This document shows, piece after piece, positions 1-8,657 of a stretch of 64,000 nt of DNA. Numbering within the stretch: position 1 is the stretch's first letter; each line of letters opens with the position of its first letter. The notes under the pieces are model-generated. The model was given only the letters and a program-made list of their open reading frames with translations, ran no database searches and was not told the DNA's origin. The position numbers were made by a program, and so were the translations under genes. Origin of the DNA: an uncultured Prevotellaceae bacterium (GTDB taxonomy: Bacteria; Bacteroidota; Bacteroidia; Bacteroidales; Bacteroidaceae); NCBI GenBank assembly GCA_900315105.1, contig OMXX01000015.1:1-64000 (forward strand). Reading direction: 5' to 3'.

Positions 1-113
1 TCAGAGCTCTTTCAACCACATGATAGTCAACAATATACAACTGAATAAATTGTTCGCAAAGGCTCACCAAGCTAAAGCAAGTCGTCGAACTCACGTTAAT
101 TTACTTTCAGTAC

Positions 114-133
114 CCTCGCACACGCGAGTTTTT
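114..133 (+). terminator. short hairpin with T-run
   Basis: CTCGC, a four-base loop and GCGAG are followed by five T residues, a weak intrinsic terminator shape on the plus strand. It lies just past the 3' end of the minus-strand esterase. The first 110 bases otherwise hold nothing I can assign. Confidence 0.35.
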
Positions 134-137
134 CAGT

Positions 138-2015
138 TTAATCATCATACTTATACTTAATAGGCATGACATTAAGTCCGGGGTTCTTCTTAAGGTATGC
201 AGCTAATGGACTCTTTATCTTCTTCAGTCCCTTGGCAAGGCTGTTGGCATTGAGGCGTGCACCTTTCAAGCTGGTGTGGGTATGGTCATTATTGAAATAG
301 GACATAGCACGAACCTTCAAGCCGCAATACTTGTCCAACCAGTCGGCGGTGATATTATGGATATCAACAAAATCCACATTCTGTTCCCTGGCAATCTCGC
401 TACACCATTGAGGTATGTAGTCGTCATTGCGACGCTCAATATAAAATTTACCCATCTTCTGCCTTATAGGATAGAACTTTCCATGCACATTTCCATCACC
501 GTCATCCCACTCATTACGAGGGGTGAAAGACAAGATAACAGGTATTGCGCCTTTTTCCCTGCAGTCATCAATCATCTTACGGAGATACCAGCCAAATGAA
601 TATATCACCCTATACTTACCGGTACTTGCCATGCGATATACATTGGAAGTATCCTTGGCACATGCTATCTCACCACGTTCCCTCTGCTTATCTATAGGAC
701 CTATGTCATTATGTCCGAACTGTATCAGCACATAGTCACCGGGGCGCAGGACGGAATAGACCTCCTGCCACAAACCGTCAAGGTTATAGGTGCGAAGGGA
801 ACGCCCTGCACGGGCAGCATTGATGAAAGTACATTTTTTCTCGTCGAAGATGGTATAACCCTGTGAGCCCCATCCCCACATACCGTCAGCTTCTCTGTCC
901 TTGTTCTTTCCCGTGGAATCGCCACACAGGAACACACGAGGCTTCTGCTTCTTCTCCTCTTCAGACTTGGTTTTCGGAATCACATATCCGTTAGCGTCGA
1001 AGTTATCAGGTTCCAATGACATGAGCTTAGCTTCAATGGAATCTGTTCTGTGGAGCATGTTCTTGAGCAGATATGTCTTGAGTTTCTCAAGTCCGGCACG
1101 CTCAAACGCATCGTAGGAATCATCGAGTTTGAGATTCTCTATACCCTCCGCAGCAGACTCAGCATTGAGCAGGGCGCCATAGGCAGATGTGTGAATCTTG
1201 TCAAGATAGAAATGGTAATTGACTTTCCACTGGCTGAATTTCTCCAGTTTTGTGGCAGAGATATCATTCAAGTCAACGACAGGCGCTTTCAGTTCCTTAC
1301 CCAACGCAAATATGGCAGGTGTGAAGGATGTGAGTTTACGCTGAATTCTGTTGGAGTCTTTCTCACGGTCATTTCGCGGGGTAAGGGTAAAGAGCACAGG
1401 AATACCGCCCTGTGCACGGGTTTCATTAACAAATCTACGGATATATCCGCCAAATGTATAAACAGTATCCTGACGATGCGTCACGGTGTTAAAGCACACT
1501 ATGCTGTCATGAGCCAAACTCAACTTGCCGTCAGGACGATAGCTTGAACGTGCCCTGATACTGTCAATAGGTCCGTTGTCATTATGTCCAAGCTCGAGGA
1601 ATACGAAATCGCCCTTCCTCACTCCGCTGAGAGTGCGTTTCCACAAAGACGGGTTCTTATAGAAAGTGCGCGGACTTGTGCCGCCAAGAGCATGATTCTC
1701 AACAGTTACCTTATCAGCATCATAAAATCTGTGTTCTACATATCCCCAGCCCAACTGTCCATTACTGCCGTTTCCTAGAGTACCGGTACGCATGGTGGAG
1801 TTGCCGACAAGGAATATCACCGGATTATTACCCTTACGGGTAGAACCAGGGACAGGTCGAGCCTCATTGGCAAGGTCAATTGAATCCTCTGTCACATCGT
1901 GTACGCCATTAATATCGCGCCAGATGCCATCATTAGGATTAGTCTGTCCGAATGACGCAAGAGGCAAGAACATGAATAAAGCGCAACATACGATGTAAGA
2001 TTTATAATTCTGCAT
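138..2015 (-). CDS. secreted tandem SGNH (CE12-like) carbohydrate esterase
   Basis: A 625-residue protein with an N-terminal signal peptide (hydrophobic to about residue 22) and two SGNH/GDSL esterase units in tandem. Unit one has the nucleophile motif GNSTM (Ser about 73), the HNDNGP block and a DKIHTS end block. Unit two, from about residue 355, has GDSTG, HNDIGP and DHTHTS. The layout matches rhamnogalacturonan or xylan acetylesterases of family CE12, which remove acetyl groups from plant polysaccharides in the periplasm or outside the cell. Both units keep the Ser, Gly/Asn and Asp-x-x-His blocks, so both look active. It has its own promoter and is not part of the xylan locus 23 kb away. 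The substrate (pectin or xylan) cannot be read from the sequence. Confidence 0.82.
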   Translation of the reverse strand: MQNYKSYIVCCALFMFLPLASFGQTNPNDGIWRDINGVHDVTEDSIDLANEARPVPGSTRKGNNPVIFLVGNSTMRTGTLGNGSNGQLGWGYVEHRFYDADKVTVENHALGGTSPRTFYKNPSLWKRTLSGVRKGDFVFLELGHNDNGPIDSIRARSSYRPDGKLSLAHDSIVCFNTVTHRQDTVYTFGGYIRRFVNETRAQGGIPVLFTLTPRNDREKDSNRIQRKLTSFTPAIFALGKELKAPVVDLNDISATKLEKFSQWKVNYHFYLDKIHTSAYGALLNAESAAEGIENLKLDDSYDAFERAGLEKLKTYLLKNMLHRTDSIEAKLMSLEPDNFDANGYVIPKTKSEEEKKQKPRVFLCGDSTGKNKDREADGMWGWGSQGYTIFDEKKCTFINAARAGRSLRTYNLDGLWQEVYSVLRPGDYVLIQFGHNDIGPIDKQRERGEIACAKDTSNVYRMASTGKYRVIYSFGWYLRKMIDDCREKGAIPVILSFTPRNEWDDGDGNVHGKFYPIRQKMGKFYIERRNDDYIPQWCSEIAREQNVDFVDIHNITADWLDKYCGLKVRAMSYFNNDHTHTSLKGARLNANSLAKGLKKIKSPLAAYLKKNPGLNVMPIKYKYDD

Positions 2016-2069
2016 TGCGTAGCTGTTAGTTCTTTTAAGTCTTTTTTGTTTAGGCGGAGTTTAGTGTAA

Positions 2070-2077
2070 CAAAATTA
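2070..2077 (-). promoter_or_regulatory. Bacteroidota -7 element, esterase gene
   Basis: Read on the minus strand the site is TAATTTTG (TAnnTTTG), about 55 bases before the ATG at 2015. It fits a primary sigma promoter for the tandem esterase. Confidence 0.5.
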
Positions 2078-2089
2078 TTCCTTGTCGGA

Positions 2090-2872
2090 TTATTCTTTCT
2101 TCACATACTGTCCTTTTCCAGAAGTAAACCATCCCCACGATATAGCGTTGGCAGGACAATGATGCAGACAGGCATAGCATGTCATACATCTATTATTATG
2201 AAGCCATACAGGAGTTTTGTCAGCCTCCTGACATTCAATATCACCTACAGGGCACAGTTTCTCACATTTTCCGCAGCCTACGCACTTCTTCTTATCCACA
2301 GAAAAATGCTTATCTGTAACGAGGTGATTATGGAAGAAACCGCCAAGGAAACCGCTGTACAGACTCGGGAAAGCGCCCTTGTCAAGATGCTCACCACCAC
2401 GACTCTCACTTATCCATTCAGAGAATTTATCAAGTCGTATGGTTGCATTCCTTATTTTCTCTGCTTCTCGGAGATCCTTGTCAAGATACATGAAAGGGAG
2501 CCCGATATAGCTCTCTGGCATTATAATAGTATAAGAGGCATTGAGATGCATATGTACTTCCTTCAGATGTCCTTCAAGGAGTTTCATTGTCTCACCGGCA
2601 CTATCACCACAGGAACAGAGAGCATAGGTATAGGTACTCTCGTGATAATTCTGCAACTTGACACGGGAAATGAACTCACGCACGATACTTGGCACACGCC
2701 AGCCATGCACAGGGAACACGAATCCTATCTTCTCACCTGCCTTGAGAGTAAACTCACAGGACGCACCGTCACGCAGTACGTCCACGATAGAGACAAGTCT
2801 ATCACAAGTCTTGTCAGCAAGCTTCTTTGCCGCCCATTTACTGTTGCCTGTTGATGAGAAATAGAATATCAT
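2090..2872 (-). CDS. EFR1-type flavodoxin-ferredoxin protein
   Basis: An N-terminal flavodoxin-like domain (starting MIFYFSSTGNSKWAAK, the FMN phosphate-binding loop) is followed by two [4Fe-4S] clusters of the CxxCxxCxxxCP type near the C-terminus. This is the EFR1 ferredoxin arrangement of anaerobes and implies a cytoplasmic electron carrier; partner and substrate are unknown. The frame opens further upstream at 2947, but the conserved flavodoxin start is the ATG at 2872, and the extra 25 codons are a low-complexity His/Pro/Thr stretch in G-rich DNA. It is probably the last gene of an operon with the FHA and SPOR proteins, 82 bases after the FHA gene. Confidence 0.8.
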   Translation of the reverse strand: MIFYFSSTGNSKWAAKKLADKTCDRLVSIVDVLRDGASCEFTLKAGEKIGFVFPVHGWRVPSIVREFISRVKLQNYHESTYTYALCSCGDSAGETMKLLEGHLKEVHMHLNASYTIIMPESYIGLPFMYLDKDLREAEKIRNATIRLDKFSEWISESRGGEHLDKGAFPSLYSGFLGGFFHNHLVTDKHFSVDKKKCVGCGKCEKLCPVGDIECQEADKTPVWLHNNRCMTCYACLHHCPANAISWGWFTSGKGQYVKKE

Positions 2873-2954
2873 AATATATTGGTTTTGGGTGGTGGGTGAT
2901 GGGTGGTGGTGTATAGTATTTTCGCGAATATTACAAACCGCCAACACCTAACAC

Positions 2955-3488
2955 CTATTCGCTTTCGTTGCCTTTTGTCTTTAGGATAATAGAAGTGGCA
3001 CCTATAGTGAAGAGAGTGTCATTCTCTATAACCCTTCGTTCGCGGTCGCCTAGAATCTCATTGTCAACAAAAGTGCCTGTATAGCTCGGACCGTCGCGGA
3101 GCACGTATTTAAGATTGCCACGCTTGTCACGGCTAACGTTGATGATGCAGTGGTTCATATCAATCGAAGGATCGTTGGTCTCAATAGGCGTGTTGCATTT
3201 CGAGCCCTTCATATACCTGCCGATGATATTATCTCCCATTTTCAACGGGAGCACCTGCTTATAGTGAAACACGTTCTCTATCACGATGATAGCACCGCAT
3301 CCCTCATCTGCTTCTTCTGCTGTAGGATTCTCTTCTTTCTGCTGTTTCCTGAGTTTCGACACGCCTATGCGTATGCCAAACTCTTTGCCACAAGAATCAC
3401 ACTGGAATACCAGTGACTGACCATCGGTGTATTTTGTTTCATCGAATGTGATATAGTTGTCACACTTGGGGCATCTTACTCTTTTCAT
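2955..3488 (-). CDS. zinc-ribbon plus FHA domain protein
   Basis: A 177-residue cytoplasmic protein. Two CxxC pairs (residues 7-33) form an N-terminal zinc ribbon. A charged linker leads to an FHA domain from about residue 67, with the GRYMKG strand, a conserved Asn/His turn and a TGTFVDN loop. FHA domains bind phosphothreonine peptides, so the protein is likely an adaptor in a Ser/Thr phosphorylation pathway; no kinase is encoded nearby. It follows the SPOR-domain gene by 16 bases, so the two are likely co-transcribed. Confidence 0.78.
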   Translation of the reverse strand: MKRVRCPKCDNYITFDETKYTDGQSLVFQCDSCGKEFGIRIGVSKLRKQQKEENPTAEEADEGCGAIIVIENVFHYKQVLPLKMGDNIIGRYMKGSKCNTPIETNDPSIDMNHCIINVSRDKRGNLKYVLRDGPSYTGTFVDNEILGDRERRVIENDTLFTIGATSIILKTKGNESE

Positions 3489-3504
3489 GTGATTATTCTT
3501 TTTA

Positions 3505-4632
3505 CTAATCCATTGTCTCCATCACCCAAGCATCCTTGAATTCTGATGACATTTCCCTGAGTTCATGAACTCCATTCATTGCCTCGCTCTCGGAAGAATA
3601 CTTGCCACAGATAACCTTGCTGCCGTTGCTTGCACCAATGACTCTTGCATCCTTCACACCTTTTTTTATAAGTGATGAAACGTATCTCTCTGCATTATTC
3701 TTTGTGACACGGCTTGCAAGGACGATGACGAATGTTGGCTTGCTCTCTTCCACTTGGCTTACAGTCCCAGAAGCCTTAGGATTAGCGGCCTCGGCAACGA
3801 CCTTGTTCTCAGCCTCTGTACGGTCAATACGAACCGCAGCACCGTTAATCACCTTTATGGCTCCAAGTTCCTCAGGAGTTGTTGTCTGAGCCTTTGGCAT
3901 CACCTTGGTCAAAAGTCCTGTGTCAATAGAGCCCTTCTGAAGTCCGTCGAAATAGTTATACCCGCCAAATGGAAGGATAGCAAATACTACTACAAGAAGC
4001 ACTACGGCAACCGCCGCTATCTTCTTCAAGGTTGATACCTTTATTGTTACGACATCATCCTCATAATCCTCATATTCACTCTCGACCTCCTGCTGTTCCT
4101 GCTGCAATTCAACAACAACGGTCTTCACAGGCTCTTCCTCAACAGGTTTCTGTGCCTCCGGAGCAGCCACCCCGACAGTAGGGATTGTCTCCTCCTGCTT
4201 TTCCGAGAGCTTACTGAGTTTGTTGCACTCAAATGACGAAAGAGCATACAACTCAGGAGTTAGAATACCTGCAGAACAAGGTTCAAACTCAAGATTACCC
4301 TCGTCGTTGGTCAAAATTACGCCAATATCAGGAAGCTCAAAGAAACCCTGATTGTTGATTAACTGACGCATCTCCGACACCTCAGCCTCTATACGTTTGA
4401 TAGCATCAGGATAACTGATATCGTATGCCTCTACGTAAGAAAGGACAAGGAGTGAATCGTTTATATGAAGTTTGGGATTGAATCCAAGGGTACGACTTGG
4501 TGGCAAGAACAGTCTCTCCTCCTCATCATATACGGCATCCACATGATGAGCCATGAACCCACCAAAGCCAGGAACAATGACGCAATCATTGTTTAGGAGG
4601 AGAATTTCGATATGTTTTGCCAGTTCTACCAT
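3505..4632 (-). CDS. membrane protein with HU-like and SPOR domains
   Basis: A 375-residue protein. Residues 1 to about 110 resemble the HU/IHF-like domain found in Bacteroidota SPOR proteins (PGFGGFMAHH, LGFNPKLHINDSLL). An acidic Gln/Glu-rich linker precedes one transmembrane helix near residue 210, and the C-terminus is a SPOR domain (FVIVLASRVTKNNAE...). SPOR domains bind denuded peptidoglycan glycans at division sites, so it probably sits in the inner membrane with SPOR in the periplasm. I use the ATG at 4632 rather than the upstream one at 4692, because a TATCTTTG promoter element lies at 4641-4648 and would make the longer reading untranscribed. Confidence 0.8.
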   Translation of the reverse strand: MVELAKHIEILLLNNDCVIVPGFGGFMAHHVDAVYDEEERLFLPPSRTLGFNPKLHINDSLLVLSYVEAYDISYPDAIKRIEAEVSEMRQLINNQGFFELPDIGVILTNDEGNLEFEPCSAGILTPELYALSSFECNKLSKLSEKQEETIPTVGVAAPEAQKPVEEEPVKTVVVELQQEQQEVESEYEDYEDDVVTIKVSTLKKIAAVAVVLLVVVFAILPFGGYNYFDGLQKGSIDTGLLTKVMPKAQTTTPEELGAIKVINGAAVRIDRTEAENKVVAEAANPKASGTVSQVEESKPTFVIVLASRVTKNNAERYVSSLIKKGVKDARVIGASNGSKVICGKYSSESEAMNGVHELREMSSEFKDAWVMETMD

Positions 4633-4640
4633 TGGAGTTG

Positions 4641-4648
4641 CAAAGATA
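4641..4648 (-). promoter_or_regulatory. -7 element leaving almost no leader, HU/SPOR gene
   Basis: TATCTTTG on the minus strand ends eight bases before the ATG at 4632. Transcription should start within a few bases of the start codon. Confidence 0.6.
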
Positions 4649-4751
4649 GAAATTTTTCCCGAAAAAAACAAATATTTGGGGAATAAAACCAAGAAATATT
4701 TTTTTCATGAAAAAAACTCGCAAAACATTTTTCCTTTCAGAATCTTTTTAT

Positions 4752-4759
4752 TATATTTG
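4752..4759 (+). promoter_or_regulatory. -7 element leaving almost no leader, lipoprotein gene
   Basis: TATATTTG ends ten bases before the ATG at 4770. It is divergent from the HU/SPOR promoter and supports the 4770 start over an ATG at 4707. Confidence 0.6.
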
Positions 4760-4769
4760 CAGCCACAAT

Positions 4770-5573
4770 ATGAAAAAAATACAAACTTTTATTATAGGAA
4801 TTTCCGTCATAGCCTTTATGGCAAGCTGTGGAAACACTCCAGAGAAAAACAACACTCCTGCCGAAGACCTTGAGGCGAAGAAAACTATACAGGGCATTTG
4901 GGTAGATGAACTGGAAGGAGATTGTGTCTTTAGGGCAAAAGGAGACACCATCTTTTATACTGACTCCCTCAGCGAGCCCGTAAAGTTTCATATTTGCGCT
5001 GACACTCTTTACCTTGAAAGCTCACACCCAGCCAAATATCATCTGAACAAACTCTCCGACCATGTGCTTCGCTTCGTAAACAACGATGGCGATGAGGTTT
5101 CACTTGTCAAGTCCGAAGACAAGAGTCTCTTGAAACTGTTTGAGAAGATCAAGAAGTCAATAGACCATATCAATCAGGGAGAGCTCATCAAACGCGACTC
5201 CGTGATGTCTGTCGGCAACAAACGTTTCCACGCATACGTTCAGGTGAACCCTACAACATATAAGGTATATCATCCTACAGTCAATGATGATGGCGTATCG
5301 GTAGATCACGCCTATTTTGACAACATCGTACACATAGCCCTGTACGACGGTGCAAGGAAGATAATAAACCGCGACTATCGCAAGAAGGATTTTTCAGCAT
5401 ACGTTCCAAAGGAATACATAGACCATTGTATCCTTTCTGATATTGTCATAGAGAAGGCTACCGCTGACGAGGTTACATTTGTTGCCATTCTCAGCACCCC
5501 CGACACCTATACATCATATCAGATAAACATCGTGGTGAACAACACCGACGGCACGGTTAAAATGAGTGTATAG
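4770..5573 (+). CDS. lipoprotein, possibly DUF4738 family
   Basis: A 267-residue protein with a lipoprotein signal peptide and lipobox ASC (Cys about residue 20). The mature part is mostly beta-rich and charged, and its second half (from about residue 140) resembles proteins annotated DUF4738 in Prevotella and Bacteroides; I recall that family rather than prove it. Function is unknown. The stop codon overlaps the GTG start of the downstream AraC-type gene by eight bases, so the two are translationally coupled. Confidence 0.75.
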   Translation: MKKIQTFIIGISVIAFMASCGNTPEKNNTPAEDLEAKKTIQGIWVDELEGDCVFRAKGDTIFYTDSLSEPVKFHICADTLYLESSHPAKYHLNKLSDHVLRFVNNDGDEVSLVKSEDKSLLKLFEKIKKSIDHINQGELIKRDSVMSVGNKRFHAYVQVNPTTYKVYHPTVNDDGVSVDHAYFDNIVHIALYDGARKIINRDYRKKDFSAYVPKEYIDHCILSDIVIEKATADEVTFVAILSTPDTYTSYQINIVVNNTDGTVKMSV

Positions 5574-5946
5574 CGTGCATAAGGTATATAACCATAAGGA
5601 AATTGCAGCAAGGATAAAGACGATGATTTGTGACAATCATCTTTTTCGTGACATACACCTGTCACGAGAAACCCTTGCCAAAGAATTGGAGATATCCCCA
5701 GCAAGGGTATCTACTATTTTTCTGGAAGAAATCGGCACGTCATTCTATGACTTCGTAAACAGGCAGCGCACCTACTATGCACGCCGCTTGCTTAAATCTG
5801 CTGTTCACAAGAATGACACTCTTGAGGATATTGCCTTACAGTCAGGATTCAGCAACCGCATGACAATGCACAGAATGTACCTCAAGGTTTACGGAATAAC
5901 TCCTGGGGATGAGCGCAAAAACAACAAACAGAAAAATGAACAATAA
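5566..5946 (+). CDS. small AraC-type helix-turn-helix protein
   Basis: A 126-residue protein that is almost only an AraC/XylS DNA-binding domain: helix-turn-helix one around LAKELEISPARVSTIF, helix-turn-helix two around LEDIALQSGFSNRMTMHRMYLKVYGITPG. There is no ligand-binding domain. The start is a GTG that overlaps the preceding lipoprotein gene; another GTG nine bases on is possible. Its end overlaps the start of the dipeptidyl peptidase gene by 11 bases. The tight chain suggests the three genes are made together, but its targets are unknown. Confidence 0.75.
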   Translation: MYSVHKVYNHKEIAARIKTMICDNHLFRDIHLSRETLAKELEISPARVSTIFLEEIGTSFYDFVNRQRTYYARRLLKSAVHKNDTLEDIALQSGFSNRMTMHRMYLKVYGITPGDERKNNKQKNEQ

Positions 5947-8548
5947 CTTCCAATATCAGGGCGAGCGTTTCGCCGATATTCAAATGCTTCGTTACCGCCT
6001 TCCCGGTTTCGAGGCATTGTCGTTAAATCAGAAACTGTACATATATTATCTCTCCGAGGCAACGCTTTGGGGAAGAGACATCACATTCGACCAGTTTGGC
6101 AAGTACAACCTGCTTATCCGCAGCACTCTTGAGAAGGTTTATACCACCCACAAGAATGACCTTACAGGCACTCCTGAATTCGACAAGCTCACGGAGTATC
6201 TGAAGCGTGTCTGGTTCTCAAACGGCATATATCACCACTATGGCTGTGAGAAATTCAAGCCAGAGTTTTCACAGTCTTTCTTTGAGGATGTAGTCCGCAA
6301 AACTCTCGGAAAAGATGCAGAAGAAATACTAAAGCAAATCACTCCTATAATCTTCAATCCTAACATTTTACCCAAGCGAGTAAACAAGGCTGACAACGAA
6401 GATCTGATCAAGACATCTGCATGCAACTACTACGAGAACGTATCGCAGCAGGAAGTGGAGGATTACTACTCCGCCCTATCCGACAAGAACGATCCTGAGC
6501 CTCCTTCATACGGTCTTAACTCAACGCTTATAAAGGATGCTGACGGTTCACTTCATGAGGATGTTTGGCGTATTGGCGGAAAGTACTCTGACATCATCGA
6601 GCATATCGTAGAAAATCTCGAAAAGGCTTCCGAATATGCAGAGAACGACCAGCAGCGAAAGATTATCGCCTTGCTCATTGAATACTACAAGACAGGCGAC
6701 CTCCGTCTCTTCGACCGCTATTCTATTGAATGGCTGAAGGAACTTGAGGGCAATATCGACTTCATCAACGGATTCATAGAGGTATATGGCGACCCTCTCG
6801 GCATCAAGGCTTCATGGGAGGGAATCGTGGAATACAAGGATTTGGAGGCTTGTCACCGTACTCAGACGATCTGCCAGAACGCACAATGGTTTGAGGATCA
6901 TTCGCCTGTTGATCCCCGTTTCCGCAAGAAGGTAGTTAAGGGAGTGACGGCAAATGTCATCTGTGCAGCCATGCTCGGAGGAGAAGAATATCCATCTACA
7001 GCAATAGGCATAAACCTGCCAAATGCAGATTGGATTCGTGCTCAGTATGGTTCAAAGAGCATTACTATAAGCAACATCACCCATGCCTACAACGAGGCAG
7101 GAAAGGGAAACGGCTTTCTTGATGAGTTTGCAATAGACAAGGATATTGTGGCTATGGTACGCAAATACGGTGACCGTTGTGACGATCTACATACAGACCT
7201 TCACGAATGTCTCGGTCATGGAAGTGGACAGCTTCTTCCTGGCACAGATCCTAACGCTTTGAAGAATTATAGCAGTACCATAGAAGAGGCTCGCGCAGAC
7301 CTTTTTGGACTTTATTACATCGCAGATCCAAAGCTCGTCGAACTTAATCTTCTTGATGACACAGAGGCATATAAGTCACAGTATTACACATACTTGATGA
7401 ACGGACTCCTAACACAATGTGTGCGCATCAAACTTGGAGATAATATCGAGGAAGCACACATGCGGAATCGTGCGCTGATAGCAAACTGGACATACGCTCA
7501 TGCTGATGGTGCCATAGAGCTTATAAAGCGAACAGAAGGCGATACTCCAAAGACATATCTCAAAATCAATGACTATTCACGTCTTCGTGAACTCTTCGCC
7601 ACTCTCCTAGCCGAAATCCAACGTATAAAGAGCGAGGGCGACCTTGAAGCTGCAAGAAATATAGTGGAGACCTACGGAGTGAAGTTGAACCCAGAACTCC
7701 ATAAGGAGATTCTTGACCGCTATGAGCATCTGAACATAGCTCCATACAAGGGATTCCTCAATCCTCGTCTAACTCTCGTTAAGGACGGCGATACAATCAA
7801 AGATGTCACTGTTTCATACGACGAGGCACTTGATGAGCAGATGCTGAGATATAGTAGGGAGTATCGACCCTCTAAATCCCCCTTAAAGGGGGACTCTTCC
7901 GCCCAGACATCCCCCTTTAAGGGGGAAAGAGGGGGTCTTGAAGCTCGTCTCAAACATATAAAGCAGTCTTTCCGACTTCTGATGAATGGCGTGACTGCAC
8001 AGTCTTTGCGAGATAAAGGACTTGAATACCACCTTAACTGGGGTGCTAACCTATTGCATCTCAAGGAGATGGCAGAACCTTACGGAAAGGACTTCGATCT
8101 TGCCATAGCACTATGGAAAGAGGATATACGTGAATGTAAGATCCTTGCAACTCTCATCATGCCCGCAGAGAAGTTTGAAAGCGACCTCGCAACCCTGTGG
8201 ATAGAACAGGTACGCTCACAGGAGATTGCCGAACTGCTCGTCATGAACCTTCTGCAACACGTAAACTATGCAAGTGACATGGCTTTCCAGTTGCTTGCCG
8301 AACAGGCTACACTCCCCCGACTTATAGGTTTCAACATTCTCGCCCGTCTTTTCTCACGCAATATGTCACCAAACGAGCGCGATATCAACGAGTTTATAGA
8401 TCAGGCAATAACAGCTCTCAAGGACGAATCCCTGTCACTTCGACACGCAGCCCTAAACAGCATCCAACGCTTCGCTACATTGGGTGAAATGCACGAAACA
8501 ATAGCAAGAGGCGCACTAAAACCGCTCGAAATGGACTATCTCGTGTAA
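5936..8548 (+). CDS. dipeptidyl peptidase III (M49) fused to an AlkD-like repeat domain
   Basis: Residues 1 to about 643 are a complete M49 dipeptidyl peptidase III: the zinc motif HECLGH (His423, His428) and the downstream glutamate motif EEARAD (from residue 450). Bacterial family members usually end near the LRYSREY segment. Here the frame continues through a 71-base palindromic repeat (residues about 644-667, Lys/Gly/Ser-rich) into about 200 residues that look like a HEAT/ARM-repeat DNA alkylation repair protein (YHLNWGANLLHLKEMA, LWKEDIRECKILATL, MSPNERDINEF). The result is 870 residues. The start is taken as the ATG at 5936; one at 5909 is also possible. The peptidase removes dipeptides from short peptides in the cytoplasm; the fused domain could bind DNA or be inert. 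A sequencing error is unlikely, as no frame jump is needed. Confidence 0.85.
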   Translation: MNNNFQYQGERFADIQMLRYRLPGFEALSLNQKLYIYYLSEATLWGRDITFDQFGKYNLLIRSTLEKVYTTHKNDLTGTPEFDKLTEYLKRVWFSNGIYHHYGCEKFKPEFSQSFFEDVVRKTLGKDAEEILKQITPIIFNPNILPKRVNKADNEDLIKTSACNYYENVSQQEVEDYYSALSDKNDPEPPSYGLNSTLIKDADGSLHEDVWRIGGKYSDIIEHIVENLEKASEYAENDQQRKIIALLIEYYKTGDLRLFDRYSIEWLKELEGNIDFINGFIEVYGDPLGIKASWEGIVEYKDLEACHRTQTICQNAQWFEDHSPVDPRFRKKVVKGVTANVICAAMLGGEEYPSTAIGINLPNADWIRAQYGSKSITISNITHAYNEAGKGNGFLDEFAIDKDIVAMVRKYGDRCDDLHTDLHECLGHGSGQLLPGTDPNALKNYSSTIEEARADLFGLYYIADPKLVELNLLDDTEAYKSQYYTYLMNGLLTQCVRIKLGDNIEEAHMRNRALIANWTYAHADGAIELIKRTEGDTPKTYLKINDYSRLRELFATLLAEIQRIKSEGDLEAARNIVETYGVKLNPELHKEILDRYEHLNIAPYKGFLNPRLTLVKDGDTIKDVTVSYDEALDEQMLRYSREYRPSKSPLKGDSSAQTSPFKGERGGLEARLKHIKQSFRLLMNGVTAQSLRDKGLEYHLNWGANLLHLKEMAEPYGKDFDLAIALWKEDIRECKILATLIMPAEKFESDLATLWIEQVRSQEIAELLVMNLLQHVNYASDMAFQLLAEQATLPRLIGFNILARLFSRNMSPNERDINEFIDQAITALKDESLSLRHAALNSIQRFATLGEMHETIARGALKPLEMDYLV
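7866..7936. repeat. palindromic repeat read in frame
   Basis: A 71-bp element bounded by GACCCTCT and AGAGGGGGTC. It contains two near-identical palindromes, TCCCCCTTAAAGGGGGA and TCCCCCTTTAAGGGGGA, separated by about 20 bases. Such C/G-rich palindromes are usually intergenic in Bacteroidota. Here it lies inside an open frame at the seam between two domains. Confidence 0.85.
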
Positions 8549-8566
8549 CTTTTCGCAGAAAATTGC

Positions 8567-8595
8567 TTGATTATAAAAAAAAATCATTACTTTTG
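8567..8595 (+). promoter_or_regulatory. serS promoter
   Basis: TTG at 8567 and TACTTTTG at 8588-8595, spaced 18 bases apart, about 62 bases before the serS start. Confidence 0.65.
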
Positions 8596-8657
8596 CACCT
8601 TATTATATAAAAACAAAAGTAAAACTAAAAATAGAATAACAACAATAAAATACAAAA

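Noticed and set aside
1..60. Tail of a gene ending with TGA at position 1 on the minus strand
   Set aside because: Only about 20 codons are open before an in-frame stop, and the sequence is not recognisable.
2886..2910. G-quadruplex upstream of the EFR1 gene
   Set aside because: There are only three GGG runs (GGGTGGTGGGTGATGGGTGG); the fourth is GG, so a stable quadruplex is doubtful.
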